NCBI GenBank assembly: GCA_900553925.1
Contig: USFH01000025.1
Location: 1-18,631, forward strand
Origin: an uncultured Clostridium sp.
GTDB taxonomy: Bacteria > Bacillota > Clostridia > Lachnospirales > Lachnospiraceae
Direction of reading: 5' to 3'
DNA: 18,631 nt
Under the pieces are notes generated by a model, which saw nothing but the letters and a program-made list of their open reading frames with translations, ran no database searches and was not told the origin of the DNA. Below, piece by piece: positions 6,102-13,504 of the stretch. Each line of letters starts with the position of its first letter. Positions within the stretch are counted from its first letter, which is position 1. The translations under genes and the position numbers were made by a program.

Positions 6102-6548
6102 GTGGACAACAATGTGAAGATCAGCCAGCTGCAGCAATTGACGCAGGTGGAAGCACCGAAGAGCCAGAAGGCGGCGGACGAAGAGTTCAAATTTACTCTT
6201 ATCCGCAACATAGATAAAGCCGATCTGAAGGAGAAGCTGACCGGACTGATGAAGGATATCGAGGAGCAGGGTGAGAAGATCGCCAAGCACATGGATATCA
6301 AAGATATGAAGAAATACCGCACATCGATCAAGGAATTCATGAACGAGGTGGCGGCAAATGCACACGAATTTTCCAGAGAGAATTTCCTGGACCGGCGGGG
6401 CAGACACCGGGTGTATGGAATTATCCGCCAGGTCGATAAGAACCTCGATGATCTGGCACAGGAATTGATGAAGGAAGAAAAAGATCATCTTGCAATCCTC
6501 GGTAAGATTGATGATATCCGCGGATTGCTGATTGATATTACGACATAA
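6102..6548 (+). CDS. yaaR: YaaR family protein (DUF327)
   Basis: The 148-residue protein matches the DUF327/YaaR family in size, composition and place between tmk and holB. It is soluble, highly charged and mostly helical, with family-like segments such as FLDRRGRHRVYGIIRQVDKN near 97-116 and a C-terminal helix ending IDDIRGLLIDITT. No catalytic motif is visible, and the molecular role is not established. The start is GTG 6102, supported by GGAGGAGAG immediately upstream; the next ATG is inside the conserved region. It starts 22 bases after the inverted-repeat element, so its ribosome-binding site lies just outside the element's right arm. It is followed by holB after 26 bases. Confidence 0.85.
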   Translation: MDNNVKISQLQQLTQVEAPKSQKAADEEFKFTLIRNIDKADLKEKLTGLMKDIEEQGEKIAKHMDIKDMKKYRTSIKEFMNEVAANAHEFSRENFLDRRGRHRVYGIIRQVDKNLDDLAQELMKEEKDHLAILGKIDDIRGLLIDITT

Positions 6549-6574
6549 AAATACGAAGAAAGTGAGGGAACGCT

Positions 6575-7573
6575 ATGGGATTTAAGGAGATAGTGGGCCA
6601 CGAGGACATAATTGCACATTTTAAGAGCAGCATTGAAACCGGAAATGTCGGTCATGCCTATATTATAAGCGGAGACGCCGGAAGCGGTAAGAAGGCACTC
6701 GCGTATGCATTTGCAGATACACTCGAATGTGAGGCGGGTGGAACCGAACCATGCGGTAACTGCCAGTCGTGCCTGCAGATATCGACCGGAAATTATCCGG
6801 ATATTATTACGGTAACGCATGAGAAACCGAACCTGATATCTGTGGACGAGGTGCGGGAGCAGCTTGTCAACACAGTCGATGTCAAGCCGTACAAGGGGAA
6901 ATATAAGATCTATGTGATTCCGGATGCGGAGCTTCTGAACGTACAGGCGCAGAATGCGATCCTGAAGACGATCGAGGAGCCGCCGGCATATGCGGTGATC
7001 CTGTTGCTTACGACGAATCTCGACAAGCTGTTAGAGACGGTGCAGTCTAGATGTCTGAAGCTGCAGACGAAGCCGATCCGCGAGCGTGATGTGCTCGCAT
7101 ACCTGATGAATGTCATGGGACTTACGAAGGAGAAAGCGTATTTCTGTCTGGATTTTGCACAGGGAAATCTGGGTAAGGCAATCAAGCTTGCCGGAAATGA
7201 AGAGTATGCGGAAATCGTGGATTCCGTTGTGAATGTCCTCACGCATATTGGAGATATGGATGTGGAGACGCTCGGCAAAGCTGTCAAGGATATTGAACAG
7301 TTCAAGATGTCCATGAACGACTACATGGATCTGATGATGATGTGGTACCGGGATGCCATGATGATCAAGATTACAGGCAATGTGGATAAGATATTGTTCA
7401 AAAATGAGTTTTCCACGCTGAAGAAACAAGCGGGAAAGCTGACATTTAAGAGCATTGAGGATAAAATCGATGCGATCGCGAAGGCAGAACAGAGACTGCT
7501 TGCAAACGCGAATTTTGAGGTGACAATCGAGCTGTTACTTCTGACCCTGAAAGAGGAGGCAACGGAAGAATGA
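6575..7573 (+). CDS. holB: DNA polymerase III delta prime subunit
   Basis: The 332-residue protein is a clamp-loader delta prime subunit, part of the complex that loads the beta sliding clamp during replication. Domain I contains a Walker A-like GDAGSGKK (33-40) and a four-cysteine zinc module (Cys52, Cys60, Cys63, Cys66). The segments SVDEVREQL, then LNVQAQNAILKTIEEPP and the SRC motif in TVQSRCLKL are typical of delta prime and DnaX-like AAA+ subunits. The C-terminal helical domain (about 200-332) mediates oligomer contact in the family. The gene overlaps ricT by 4 bases (ATGA at 7570), implying translational coupling. GAGGGAACGCT before ATG 6575 gives a usable Shine-Dalgarno. Confidence 0.93.
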   Translation: MGFKEIVGHEDIIAHFKSSIETGNVGHAYIISGDAGSGKKALAYAFADTLECEAGGTEPCGNCQSCLQISTGNYPDIITVTHEKPNLISVDEVREQLVNTVDVKPYKGKYKIYVIPDAELLNVQAQNAILKTIEEPPAYAVILLLTTNLDKLLETVQSRCLKLQTKPIRERDVLAYLMNVMGLTKEKAYFCLDFAQGNLGKAIKLAGNEEYAEIVDSVVNVLTHIGDMDVETLGKAVKDIEQFKMSMNDYMDLMMMWYRDAMMIKITGNVDKILFKNEFSTLKKQAGKLTFKSIEDKIDAIAKAEQRLLANANFEVTIELLLLTLKEEATEE

Positions 7574-8523
7574 AAGAAGTAATTGGTGTTCGTTTTCGGG
7601 ATAATGGGAAGATTTATTTCTTTAATCCTCTCAATTATAAGATCGATCCGGGACGGTATGTAATCGTGGAGACACAGCATGGCATAGAGTTCGGAAAGGT
7701 CGTGCTCGGAAGACGGGAAGTGGATGAGACACAGCTGCAGGGAGAATTGAAGCCGATCATCCGGATCGCGACAGAGGCAGATGAGAAGAAGCACGCGGAA
7801 AATCTCGAGAAGAATAAGAAGGCTATGGGAATCTGCAAGGAGAAGATTGCAAAGCGCGGACTGGAGATGAAGCTGATCGGTGCGGAGTATTCGTTCGATA
7901 ACAGTAAGGTGCTGTTCTATTTTACTGCGGACGGAAGAGTTGATTTCCGCGAGCTGGTTAAAGATCTGGCAGCGGTATTCAAGACGCGGATTGAGCTTAG
8001 ACAGGTTGGTGTCCGTGATGAGACGAAGATCATGGGAGGCATCGGTATCTGTGGAAGAGAGCTTTGCTGTAATACGCATCTGTCCGAGTTCGGACCGGTG
8101 TCGATCAAGATGGCGAAGGAACAGAATCTGTCGCTTAACCCGGGGAAGATATCCGGTGTGTGTGGCAGACTGATGTGCTGTCTGGCACACGAGCAGGAAA
8201 CCTACGAATATTTGAACAAGAAACTGCCGAATATCGGGGATGTTGTGCGTACATTCGATGGAAAGACCGGAGAGGTAACGGCGGTCAGTGTTCTGCGGCA
8301 GAAGGTGAAGCTGAAGGTTGCGCAGGAAGACGATACGTTTGAGATTGAAGAGTACAAGGTGGACGAGCTGCGGTTCAAGCCAAAGAAAAAAGGCAGTGCG
8401 AAAGGTCAGCCACACGGCAAGAAGGGTGGAAATGGCCAGAGAGACAATGCATCTGACAAAGAACTGAAGGAACTCGAAAGCCTGGAACGCAAGGAAGGAA
8501 AATCAAAGCTCGATGACGATTAA
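7570..8523 (+). CDS. ricT: PSP1-domain protein RicT/YaaT
   Basis: The 317-residue product is a YaaT-type PSP1 protein. In Bacillus subtilis RicT joins RicA and RicF in the Fe-S containing Y-complex, which tunes RNase Y-dependent mRNA maturation and affects development and competence. The N-terminal half (1-60) begins EVIGVRFRDNGKIYFF, and the PSP1 core follows to about 210. The cysteines expected for cluster binding are all present: Cys161, Cys166-Cys167, Cys198 and Cys203-Cys204, in GICGRELCC and GVCGRLMCC. The C-terminal tail from about 270 is Lys/Gly-rich and probably disordered. It overlaps holB by 4 bases and trmN6 by 11. ricA and ricF are not in this window. Confidence 0.9.
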   Translation: MKEVIGVRFRDNGKIYFFNPLNYKIDPGRYVIVETQHGIEFGKVVLGRREVDETQLQGELKPIIRIATEADEKKHAENLEKNKKAMGICKEKIAKRGLEMKLIGAEYSFDNSKVLFYFTADGRVDFRELVKDLAAVFKTRIELRQVGVRDETKIMGGIGICGRELCCNTHLSEFGPVSIKMAKEQNLSLNPGKISGVCGRLMCCLAHEQETYEYLNKKLPNIGDVVRTFDGKTGEVTAVSVLRQKVKLKVAQEDDTFEIEEYKVDELRFKPKKKGSAKGQPHGKKGGNGQRDNASDKELKELESLERKEGKSKLDDD

Positions 8524-9271
8524 GGAGTTGGAAAACCGGTGGGCAAAGCCGGGAGAACGTGTCGACGACCTGCAGTGCCGGGGGCATTATATCATACAGA
8601 ATAAGGATATATTCTGTTTCGGCATGGATGCAGTTTTGCTGGCAGATTTCGCGACAGGCGCACCCGGACGGCAGGTGATCGATCTTGGAACCGGAACAGG
8701 TGTTATTCCTATGCTCATGCAGGCGCGGGGCAAGGGAGCGCATTTTACAGGACTTGAAATACAGAGTTACAGTGCGGATATGGCACAGCGCAGTGTGCAG
8801 ATGAACGGGTTGGAACAGGAGATTTCCATCCTCGAAGGAGACATGCGGAATGTGCGGGAGATTTTTCCGGCAGGAAGCTTCGGCGCGGTGACATGCAACC
8901 CGCCATATATAAAGGGAAATCACGGATTGGAAAATGAGAATTCACCGAAGAATATTGCGCGGCATGAGATATTGATGGAGCTTGCGGATGTTGTGAAGGC
9001 AGCCGCGTATCTGCTTGGTGAGGGTGGTACATTTGCCATGGTACACAAACCTTTCCGGCTTACGGAGATCATGCGTCTGATGATGGAGTACCATATCGAA
9101 CCGAAGCGCATGTGCATGGTGCAGCCGTATGCGGACAAGGAACCGAATATGGTTCTGATTGAAGGAAACAAAGGCGGCAGACCGATGCTCAAGGTAGAAC
9201 CGGCGCTTGTTGTATACAATAAGGATGGAAGCTATACGGAGCAACTGCTGAGCAGGTATGGAAATGTGTAA
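8513..9271 (+). CDS. trmN6: tRNA1(Val) A37 N6-methyltransferase family protein
   Basis: The 252-residue protein is a Rossmann-fold SAM-dependent methyltransferase of the TrmN6/YfiC/YabB family. The SAM motif I is DLGTGTG (57-63), and the N6-adenine catalytic motif NPPY is at 129-132. The N-terminal segment with CFGMDAVLLADFA (35-47) is the family signature. The expected activity is N6-methylation of A37 in a tRNA, by analogy with E. coli TrmN6; substrate specificity in Firmicutes is less well documented. The reading frame starts 11 bases inside ricT, and a Shine-Dalgarno (AAGGAAGG) lies somewhat far upstream, so coupled translation is likely. In Bacillus the homologue yabB lies at the same place, with yabA before it and yazA after it; both are missing here. 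Confidence 0.88.
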   Translation: MTIKELENRWAKPGERVDDLQCRGHYIIQNKDIFCFGMDAVLLADFATGAPGRQVIDLGTGTGVIPMLMQARGKGAHFTGLEIQSYSADMAQRSVQMNGLEQEISILEGDMRNVREIFPAGSFGAVTCNPPYIKGNHGLENENSPKNIARHEILMELADVVKAAAYLLGEGGTFAMVHKPFRLTEIMRLMMEYHIEPKRMCMVQPYADKEPNMVLIEGNKGGRPMLKVEPALVVYNKDGSYTEQLLSRYGNV

Positions 9272-9373
9272 TCTGCAGGGATGCATGAAAACGGCGGATC
9301 AGGCGGTGGAGAGAAGGCTGCGATATGTCATTCGTGTGTGGTGTGGCTGCAGCAGATGAACGGAGTAAGACAA

Positions 9374-10228
9374 ATGGCTGGAACATTATATTTGATCGCG
9401 ACACCGATCGGGAATCTGGAAGATATGACGTATCGTGCGGTGCGTCTGCTTGGAGAGGTAGATCTGATTGCAGCGGAGGATACGAGAAACAGTATCAAGC
9501 TGCTCAATCATTTTGATATCAAAACGCCGATGACAAGCTATCATGAACATAATAAATATGAAAAAGCACAAGTGCTTGTAGGGAAACTGCTGGAAGGCAT
9601 GAATATTGCAGTGATCACGGATGCCGGAACGCCGGGAATCTCGGATCCGGGAGAGGAGATCACGAAGCAGTGCTATGAGGCAGGAATTAAAGTCGTTCCG
9701 GTGCCTGGCGCGTGTGCGGCAATAAATGCGCTTGTTGCATCCGGACAGGCGACCCGACGGTTTGCGTTCGAAGCGTTTCTGCCGATGGATAAGAAGGAAC
9801 GTCAGATCGTGCTTTCGGAGCTTGCGAAGGAGACGCGGACGATGGTTGTCTATGAGGCACCCCACCGGTTGAAGCGTACAATACAGGAGCTGCTCGATGT
9901 GCTGGGCGACCGGTCGGTTACTATCTGCCGGGAAATCACGAAGAAGCATGAGACATTCCGGAAAACGACGCTGAAGGAGGCGCAGGCGTTCTATGAGTCG
10001 GAAGAACCGAAAGGGGAATGCATCCTCGTGATCGAAGGGCTGTCGTGGGAGACGGTTGAAAAGGAAGCGCAGCGCAAGTGGGAGGTAATGAGCATCGAAG
10101 AACATCTTCAGATGTACATGGAACAGGGAGTAGAGAAGAAGGAAGCAATGAAGCTGGTCGCAAAGGATCGTGGTATCTCAAAACGCGAAGTGTATGCGGC
10201 AAGTGTAAGGGAGGGTAATGCAAAATGA
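9374..10228 (+). CDS. rsmI: 16S rRNA (cytidine1402-2'-O)-methyltransferase RsmI
   Basis: The 284-residue enzyme belongs to the tetrapyrrole-methylase fold. It 2'-O-methylates C1402 in the decoding centre of 16S rRNA. Family signatures are LYLIATPIGNLEDMTYRA (5-22), AAEDTRNS (33-40), ITDAGTPGISDPG (81-93) and VPGACAAINAL. ATG 9374 is chosen because the conserved family starts here and GGAG (9362-9365) is 8 bases upstream. The open frame continues upstream to 9281, but those residues are low-complexity and not typical. The 102 bases between trmN6 and this start hold no supported gene. The stop TGA overlaps the cellulase ATG by 4 bases. Confidence 0.94.
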   Translation: MAGTLYLIATPIGNLEDMTYRAVRLLGEVDLIAAEDTRNSIKLLNHFDIKTPMTSYHEHNKYEKAQVLVGKLLEGMNIAVITDAGTPGISDPGEEITKQCYEAGIKVVPVPGACAAINALVASGQATRRFAFEAFLPMDKKERQIVLSELAKETRTMVVYEAPHRLKRTIQELLDVLGDRSVTICREITKKHETFRKTTLKEAQAFYESEEPKGECILVIEGLSWETVEKEAQRKWEVMSIEEHLQMYMEQGVEKKEAMKLVAKDRGISKREVYAASVREGNAK

Positions 10229-12219
10229 GAAAGTTAAAGAAAAACGTATTGGCGTGGCTGCTCACGCTGGCACTTGTGTTGAGTGTGGTGGCCGTGGTTA
10301 CACCGGAGAAGAAGGTGGAGGCAGCGGGATCCACCCCGGTTGCACTGCATGGTCAGTTATCGGTGAGCGGAACACAGCTTGTGGATCAGTATGGACAGGC
10401 ATTTCAGATTCATGGTGTCAGCACCCATGGCCTGCAGTGGTATGCACAGTATAACAACAAATCGGCATACCAGACTCTGCGTGATGACTGGAATGTGAAT
10501 GCAATCCGTCTTGCCATGTATGTGGAAGAGGGCGGATATATGTCGAATTCTTCGAAGATGAAGCAGGAAGTAAATAAGGGTGTATCCTATGCGACAGAGC
10601 TTGGCATGTATGCAATCATTGACTGGCATGTGTTAAATGGGAATACTTCGAATCCGAAGAATTATCAGAGTCAGGCGAATGCGTTCTTCACCGAGATGGC
10701 GCAGAAATATGCGAACTATAATAATGTAATCTATGAGATCTGCAACGAGCCAAACGGATGCAGATGGTCCGATATCAAGTCCTACGCAGAGTCTGTGATC
10801 GCGACGATCCGCAGATACGATAGTGATGCGGTCATCATCGTTGGAACACCGACCTGGTCGCAGCTTGGAAGTCAGGGACACACCTATGAGCCGGCAGATG
10901 ATCCGATCCGCGGGTATAGCAATCTGATGTATGCATTTCATTTTTACGCATCGGATAACGACCATAACCGCTGGCTGACAAGTAAGATCGGCACAGCAAT
11001 CAGCAAGGGTCTTCCGGTATTCGTCTCTGAGTTTGGACTTTCACAGGCAGACGGAAATGGTAACGTGGACCTGACAAAGGCAGCAGAGTGGATGAAACGA
11101 TGCGATGATTATAAGGTAAGCTACTGTGTATGGAGTCTGTCGAACGATTATCGAAGCTCATCCCTGATTAAGAGCAGCTGTTCGAAGACGAGCGGCTGGT
11201 CGGTCGATGATCTGACGACTGCCGGACAGTATATACGGAATTATTACCGGAGCAAGGTAGAGACAAGTGTGGTCAACAACCCGACTGTTTCGAATATGGC
11301 AAGCAATATCACTGTTTCATACAGCACACACGTGCAGACGTTTGGCTGGCAGCCGGAGGTGACAAACGGCAAGGCATCCGGAACAACCGGCAGTGCAAAG
11401 CGTCTGGAGGGAATCAAAATCCGTGTGAGCGGGGATGCGAACCTTGGTATCCGTTACAAGACACATGTACAGTCGTTTGGCTGGCAGGACTGGGCATACG
11501 ATGGTGCGTTGAGCGGAACAACCGGACTTGCAAAGCGACTGGAAGGTATCTGCATCGAGCTGACAGGTGCCAATAAGGATAAATATGATGTATATTACCG
11601 GGTACATGCGCAGAGTTATGGCTGGTTAGACTGGAGTAAGAATGGTGAGATGGCGGGAACGGAAGGACTCGCGAAGCGGCTGGAAGCAATCAATATTGCA
11701 ATCGTGCCGAAGGGGTCAAATCCGGGAATCCCGACGAGTCAGCCGTTTGTATCCGCATATCCCGGACTTGTAAATTATCATACACATGTACAGTCGTTTG
11801 GCTGGGAGTCCGGCTGGAAGCGGGACGGACAGACGAGTGGAACAAGCGGACGCGCGAAGCGTCTGGAAGGAATCCAGATTCTTTTGAATAGCAAGATCAA
11901 TGGCGGTATTGAGTATCAGACACACGTGCAGACTTATGGATGGCAGGGCTGGGCTGCCAATGGCAGTGTAAGCGGAACAACCGGGCAGGCAAAGCGTCTC
12001 GAAGCAATCCGGATCCGCCTGACAGGACAGGCCGCACAGCAGTATGACGTATATTACCGTGTACATGTACAGAGTTATGGATGGTTAGACTGGGCGAAGA
12101 ATGGTGAGATGAGTGGAACAAGCGGTCTTGCGAAACGTCTGGAGGGAATCCAGATCGTGCTCGTACCGAAGGGAGCCGCGGCACCGGGATCGACAGCGAG
12201 AGCCAGCATCACCCGGTAG
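10225..12219 (+). CDS. Secreted GH5 endoglucanase with six ChW repeats
   Basis: The 664-residue protein has a signal peptide (basic MRKLKK, hydrophobic 8-25, likely cleavage near Ala33-Ala34). A GH5 catalytic domain follows (about 38-345), with acid/base Glu175 in NEP and nucleophile Glu269 in FVSEFG. Both catalytic acids are present, so it should be an active beta-1,4-glucanase, probably a GH5_2-like cellulase. Residues 366-650 contain six Clostridial ChW repeats (HVQSFGW...GLAKRLEGI type), with conserved Trp375, 420, 467, 527, 573 and 620. They fall into two similar blocks of three (369-497 and 521-650). ChW domains are thought to serve in surface attachment or glycan/protein binding. There is no dockerin, LPXTG or SLH domain. 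GGGAGGG lies about 9 bases before the ATG, which overlaps rsmI by 4 bases. This is an unusual place for a polysaccharide enzyme. Confidence 0.93.
   Translation: MRKLKKNVLAWLLTLALVLSVVAVVTPEKKVEAAGSTPVALHGQLSVSGTQLVDQYGQAFQIHGVSTHGLQWYAQYNNKSAYQTLRDDWNVNAIRLAMYVEEGGYMSNSSKMKQEVNKGVSYATELGMYAIIDWHVLNGNTSNPKNYQSQANAFFTEMAQKYANYNNVIYEICNEPNGCRWSDIKSYAESVIATIRRYDSDAVIIVGTPTWSQLGSQGHTYEPADDPIRGYSNLMYAFHFYASDNDHNRWLTSKIGTAISKGLPVFVSEFGLSQADGNGNVDLTKAAEWMKRCDDYKVSYCVWSLSNDYRSSSLIKSSCSKTSGWSVDDLTTAGQYIRNYYRSKVETSVVNNPTVSNMASNITVSYSTHVQTFGWQPEVTNGKASGTTGSAKRLEGIKIRVSGDANLGIRYKTHVQSFGWQDWAYDGALSGTTGLAKRLEGICIELTGANKDKYDVYYRVHAQSYGWLDWSKNGEMAGTEGLAKRLEAINIAIVPKGSNPGIPTSQPFVSAYPGLVNYHTHVQSFGWESGWKRDGQTSGTSGRAKRLEGIQILLNSKINGGIEYQTHVQTYGWQGWAANGSVSGTTGQAKRLEAIRIRLTGQAAQQYDVYYRVHVQSYGWLDWAKNGEMSGTSGLAKRLEGIQIVLVPKGAAAPGSTARASITR
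11329..12174 (+). repeat. Duplicated three-repeat ChW blocks inside the cellulase gene
   Basis: Two coding blocks, 11329-11715 and 11785-12174, each hold three ChW repeats in the same order. The third repeat of each block is nearly identical (YDVYYRVHxQSYGWLDW, then NGEM, then LAKRLE). The period is about 153 codons. This suggests that a three-repeat unit was duplicated as a whole. A proline/glycine linker (about residues 497-515) separates them. Confidence 0.8.
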
Positions 12220-12233
12220 AATAGAAGGAGGCT

Positions 12234-12254
12234 TGCTGTATGACGGATACAGCA
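12234..12254 (+). promoter_or_regulatory. Hairpin over the leader ORF start
   Basis: TGCTGTAT (12234-12241) pairs with ATACAGCA (12247-12254) across a 5-base loop, GACGG. It covers the ATG of the six-codon leader ORF but leaves the GGAGG site upstream free. No T-run follows, so it is not a typical terminator. It could influence translation of the permease gene. Confidence 0.4.
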
Positions 12255-12260
12255 GATTAG
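12240..12260 (+). CDS. Possible six-residue leader peptide MTDTAD
   Basis: A strong AGAAGGAGG site (12224-12232) is correctly spaced not for the permease ATG but for ATG 12240. That ATG opens a six-codon frame (MTDTAD) stopping at TAG 12258-12260. The permease ATG (12262) follows after a single base and has no Shine-Dalgarno of its own. This arrangement suggests that translation of the mini-ORF delivers ribosomes to the permease start by termination-reinitiation. It could also be chance. The sequence is not known to me as a regulatory leader peptide. Confidence 0.35.
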   Translation: MTDTAD

Positions 12261-12261
12261 A

Positions 12262-13500
12262 ATGAAAGACAAAAAACATCTGGTACAATTGATACTTGCG
12301 ATTATTACGTTTACGGTACTTCTGATATTTGTAGTGAATCATCTGCATATTATAAGCGGATTTTTCGGTATGGTTTTTTCTGTGTTGCTTCCGTTTTTGA
12401 TCGGATGCGGGATCGCGTTTGTGTTGAATATTCCGATGCGCGGAATTGAACAGGGGATCTTCAAGAATGAAAAAAACCGCCTGTACCGGTTCCGGCGCCC
12501 GATCAGCATGGTGCTTACGTATATCGCGGCACTGCTTTTTATAGCGCTTGTGCTGTTTGTAGTTGTACCGGAGGTTGCGGATACGGTTGGAAAGGTGAAA
12601 GAGCTTCTGCCCGGATTTGTAAACCGGGTGAAGGAGCTTGCGCTTGCATATACAAAGAATGTTCCGGCAATATCGGAGAAGATTGCGGGCATTGAACCGG
12701 ATTTTGACCAGATATTTTCGTTCTTCAATGATAACGGCGGAGAGATCATGTCGGCGACGGTTTCTATTTTCTCATCCATCATTGGAACCGTCATAAATAT
12801 ATTTATCGGGATTATTTTTTCCGCATATATTCTGGCACAGAAAGAGAAGTTCGGCAGGCAGACGAAGCTTGTTATCTATGCGTTATTCAAGGAAAAGATG
12901 GCAGATGAGCTGATGGTGTTCGGTAAGATAGCAAGTACGACATTCTCCAAGTTTTTTACCGGACAGTTCCGGGAGGGTATCATCCTCGGCATCATGTTTA
13001 TGATTGCGATGGCAATCGCGGGCATACAATATCCGCTTACGATTGGCGTTCTGATTGCATTTACGGCATTGATACCGGTGTTTGGTGCATTTATCGGACT
13101 TTTTATCGGATGCTTTCTGCTTCTGGTTGTTGACCCGAAGCAGGTGCTGTGGTTTGTGTTATTGTTCTTTATTTTACAGTTTATAGAGAATTATTTTATC
13201 TATCCGAAGCTTGTCGGCGGAGACATTAATCTGCCCGCGATCTGGGTGCTTCTGGCTGTGATTGCCGGCGGAGACCTGATGGGCGTGGTCGGAATGTTTA
13301 TCTTCATTCCGCTTGTGTCTGTGCTTTATGCATATTTCCGGTCAATCGTGTACCGGAGAATAAAAAAACGGGAGATTAATGTTGATGACAAACAGGTGCC
13401 GGACGATGTAGTCCCACTTGAATCGACAGGCAAGCGGCTTTTTGCAATGAAATCAAAAGTCGAAAAAACGGACAGTAAAAAACAAAACAAGGAGATGTAA
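12262..13500 (+). CDS. AI-2E family transporter (TqsA/PerM/YtvI-like permease)
   Basis: The 412-residue membrane protein fits the AI-2E transporter superfamily. Two N-terminal helices (about 8-26 and 34-55) are followed by a helix near 88-110 and a soluble loop with EVADTVGKVKELLPGF. A cluster of helices comes next (about 168-190, 245-300, 305-350), with the conserved segment ENYFIYPKLVGG near 311-322 and a cytoplasmic Lys-rich tail from about 375. Members have been linked to autoinducer-2 export, Na+/H+ antiport or other substrates, so no substrate is assigned here. The start is ATG 12262, because an in-frame stop lies at 12241 and no other start fits. Four bases separate its stop from the DUF815 gene. 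Confidence 0.86.
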   Translation: MKDKKHLVQLILAIITFTVLLIFVVNHLHIISGFFGMVFSVLLPFLIGCGIAFVLNIPMRGIEQGIFKNEKNRLYRFRRPISMVLTYIAALLFIALVLFVVVPEVADTVGKVKELLPGFVNRVKELALAYTKNVPAISEKIAGIEPDFDQIFSFFNDNGGEIMSATVSIFSSIIGTVINIFIGIIFSAYILAQKEKFGRQTKLVIYALFKEKMADELMVFGKIASTTFSKFFTGQFREGIILGIMFMIAMAIAGIQYPLTIGVLIAFTALIPVFGAFIGLFIGCFLLLVVDPKQVLWFVLLFFILQFIENYFIYPKLVGGDINLPAIWVLLAVIAGGDLMGVVGMFIFIPLVSVLYAYFRSIVYRRIKKREINVDDKQVPDDVVPLESTGKRLFAMKSKVEKTDSKKQNKEM

Positions 13501-13504
13501 CAAC

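Noticed and set aside
7321..8415. Long minus-strand open frame (364 codons) opposite holB and ricT
   Set aside because: Both plus-strand genes have clear family motifs and overlap tightly. The opposite frame has a His/Leu/Ile-rich composition typical of a shadow and no recognisable domain.
9281..9373. Upstream extension of rsmI by 31 residues
   Set aside because: The extension is Gly-rich and atypical for the family, while the conserved N-terminus and a spaced GGAG site fit ATG 9374.
9386..10105. Minus-strand open frame (239 codons) opposite rsmI
   Set aside because: rsmI is certain from its motifs. This frame is Arg/His-rich with no domain.
10218..10454. Plus-strand frame starting 7 bases before the cellulase ATG
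   Set aside because: It is out of frame with the signal peptide and GH5 domain, and its residues are low-complexity. The GGGAGGG site is better explained as serving ATG 10225.
11329..12174. Repeats considered as a CRISPR or satellite array
   Set aside because: The periodicity is fully explained by protein-coding ChW repeats. No short identical repeats with unique spacers are present.
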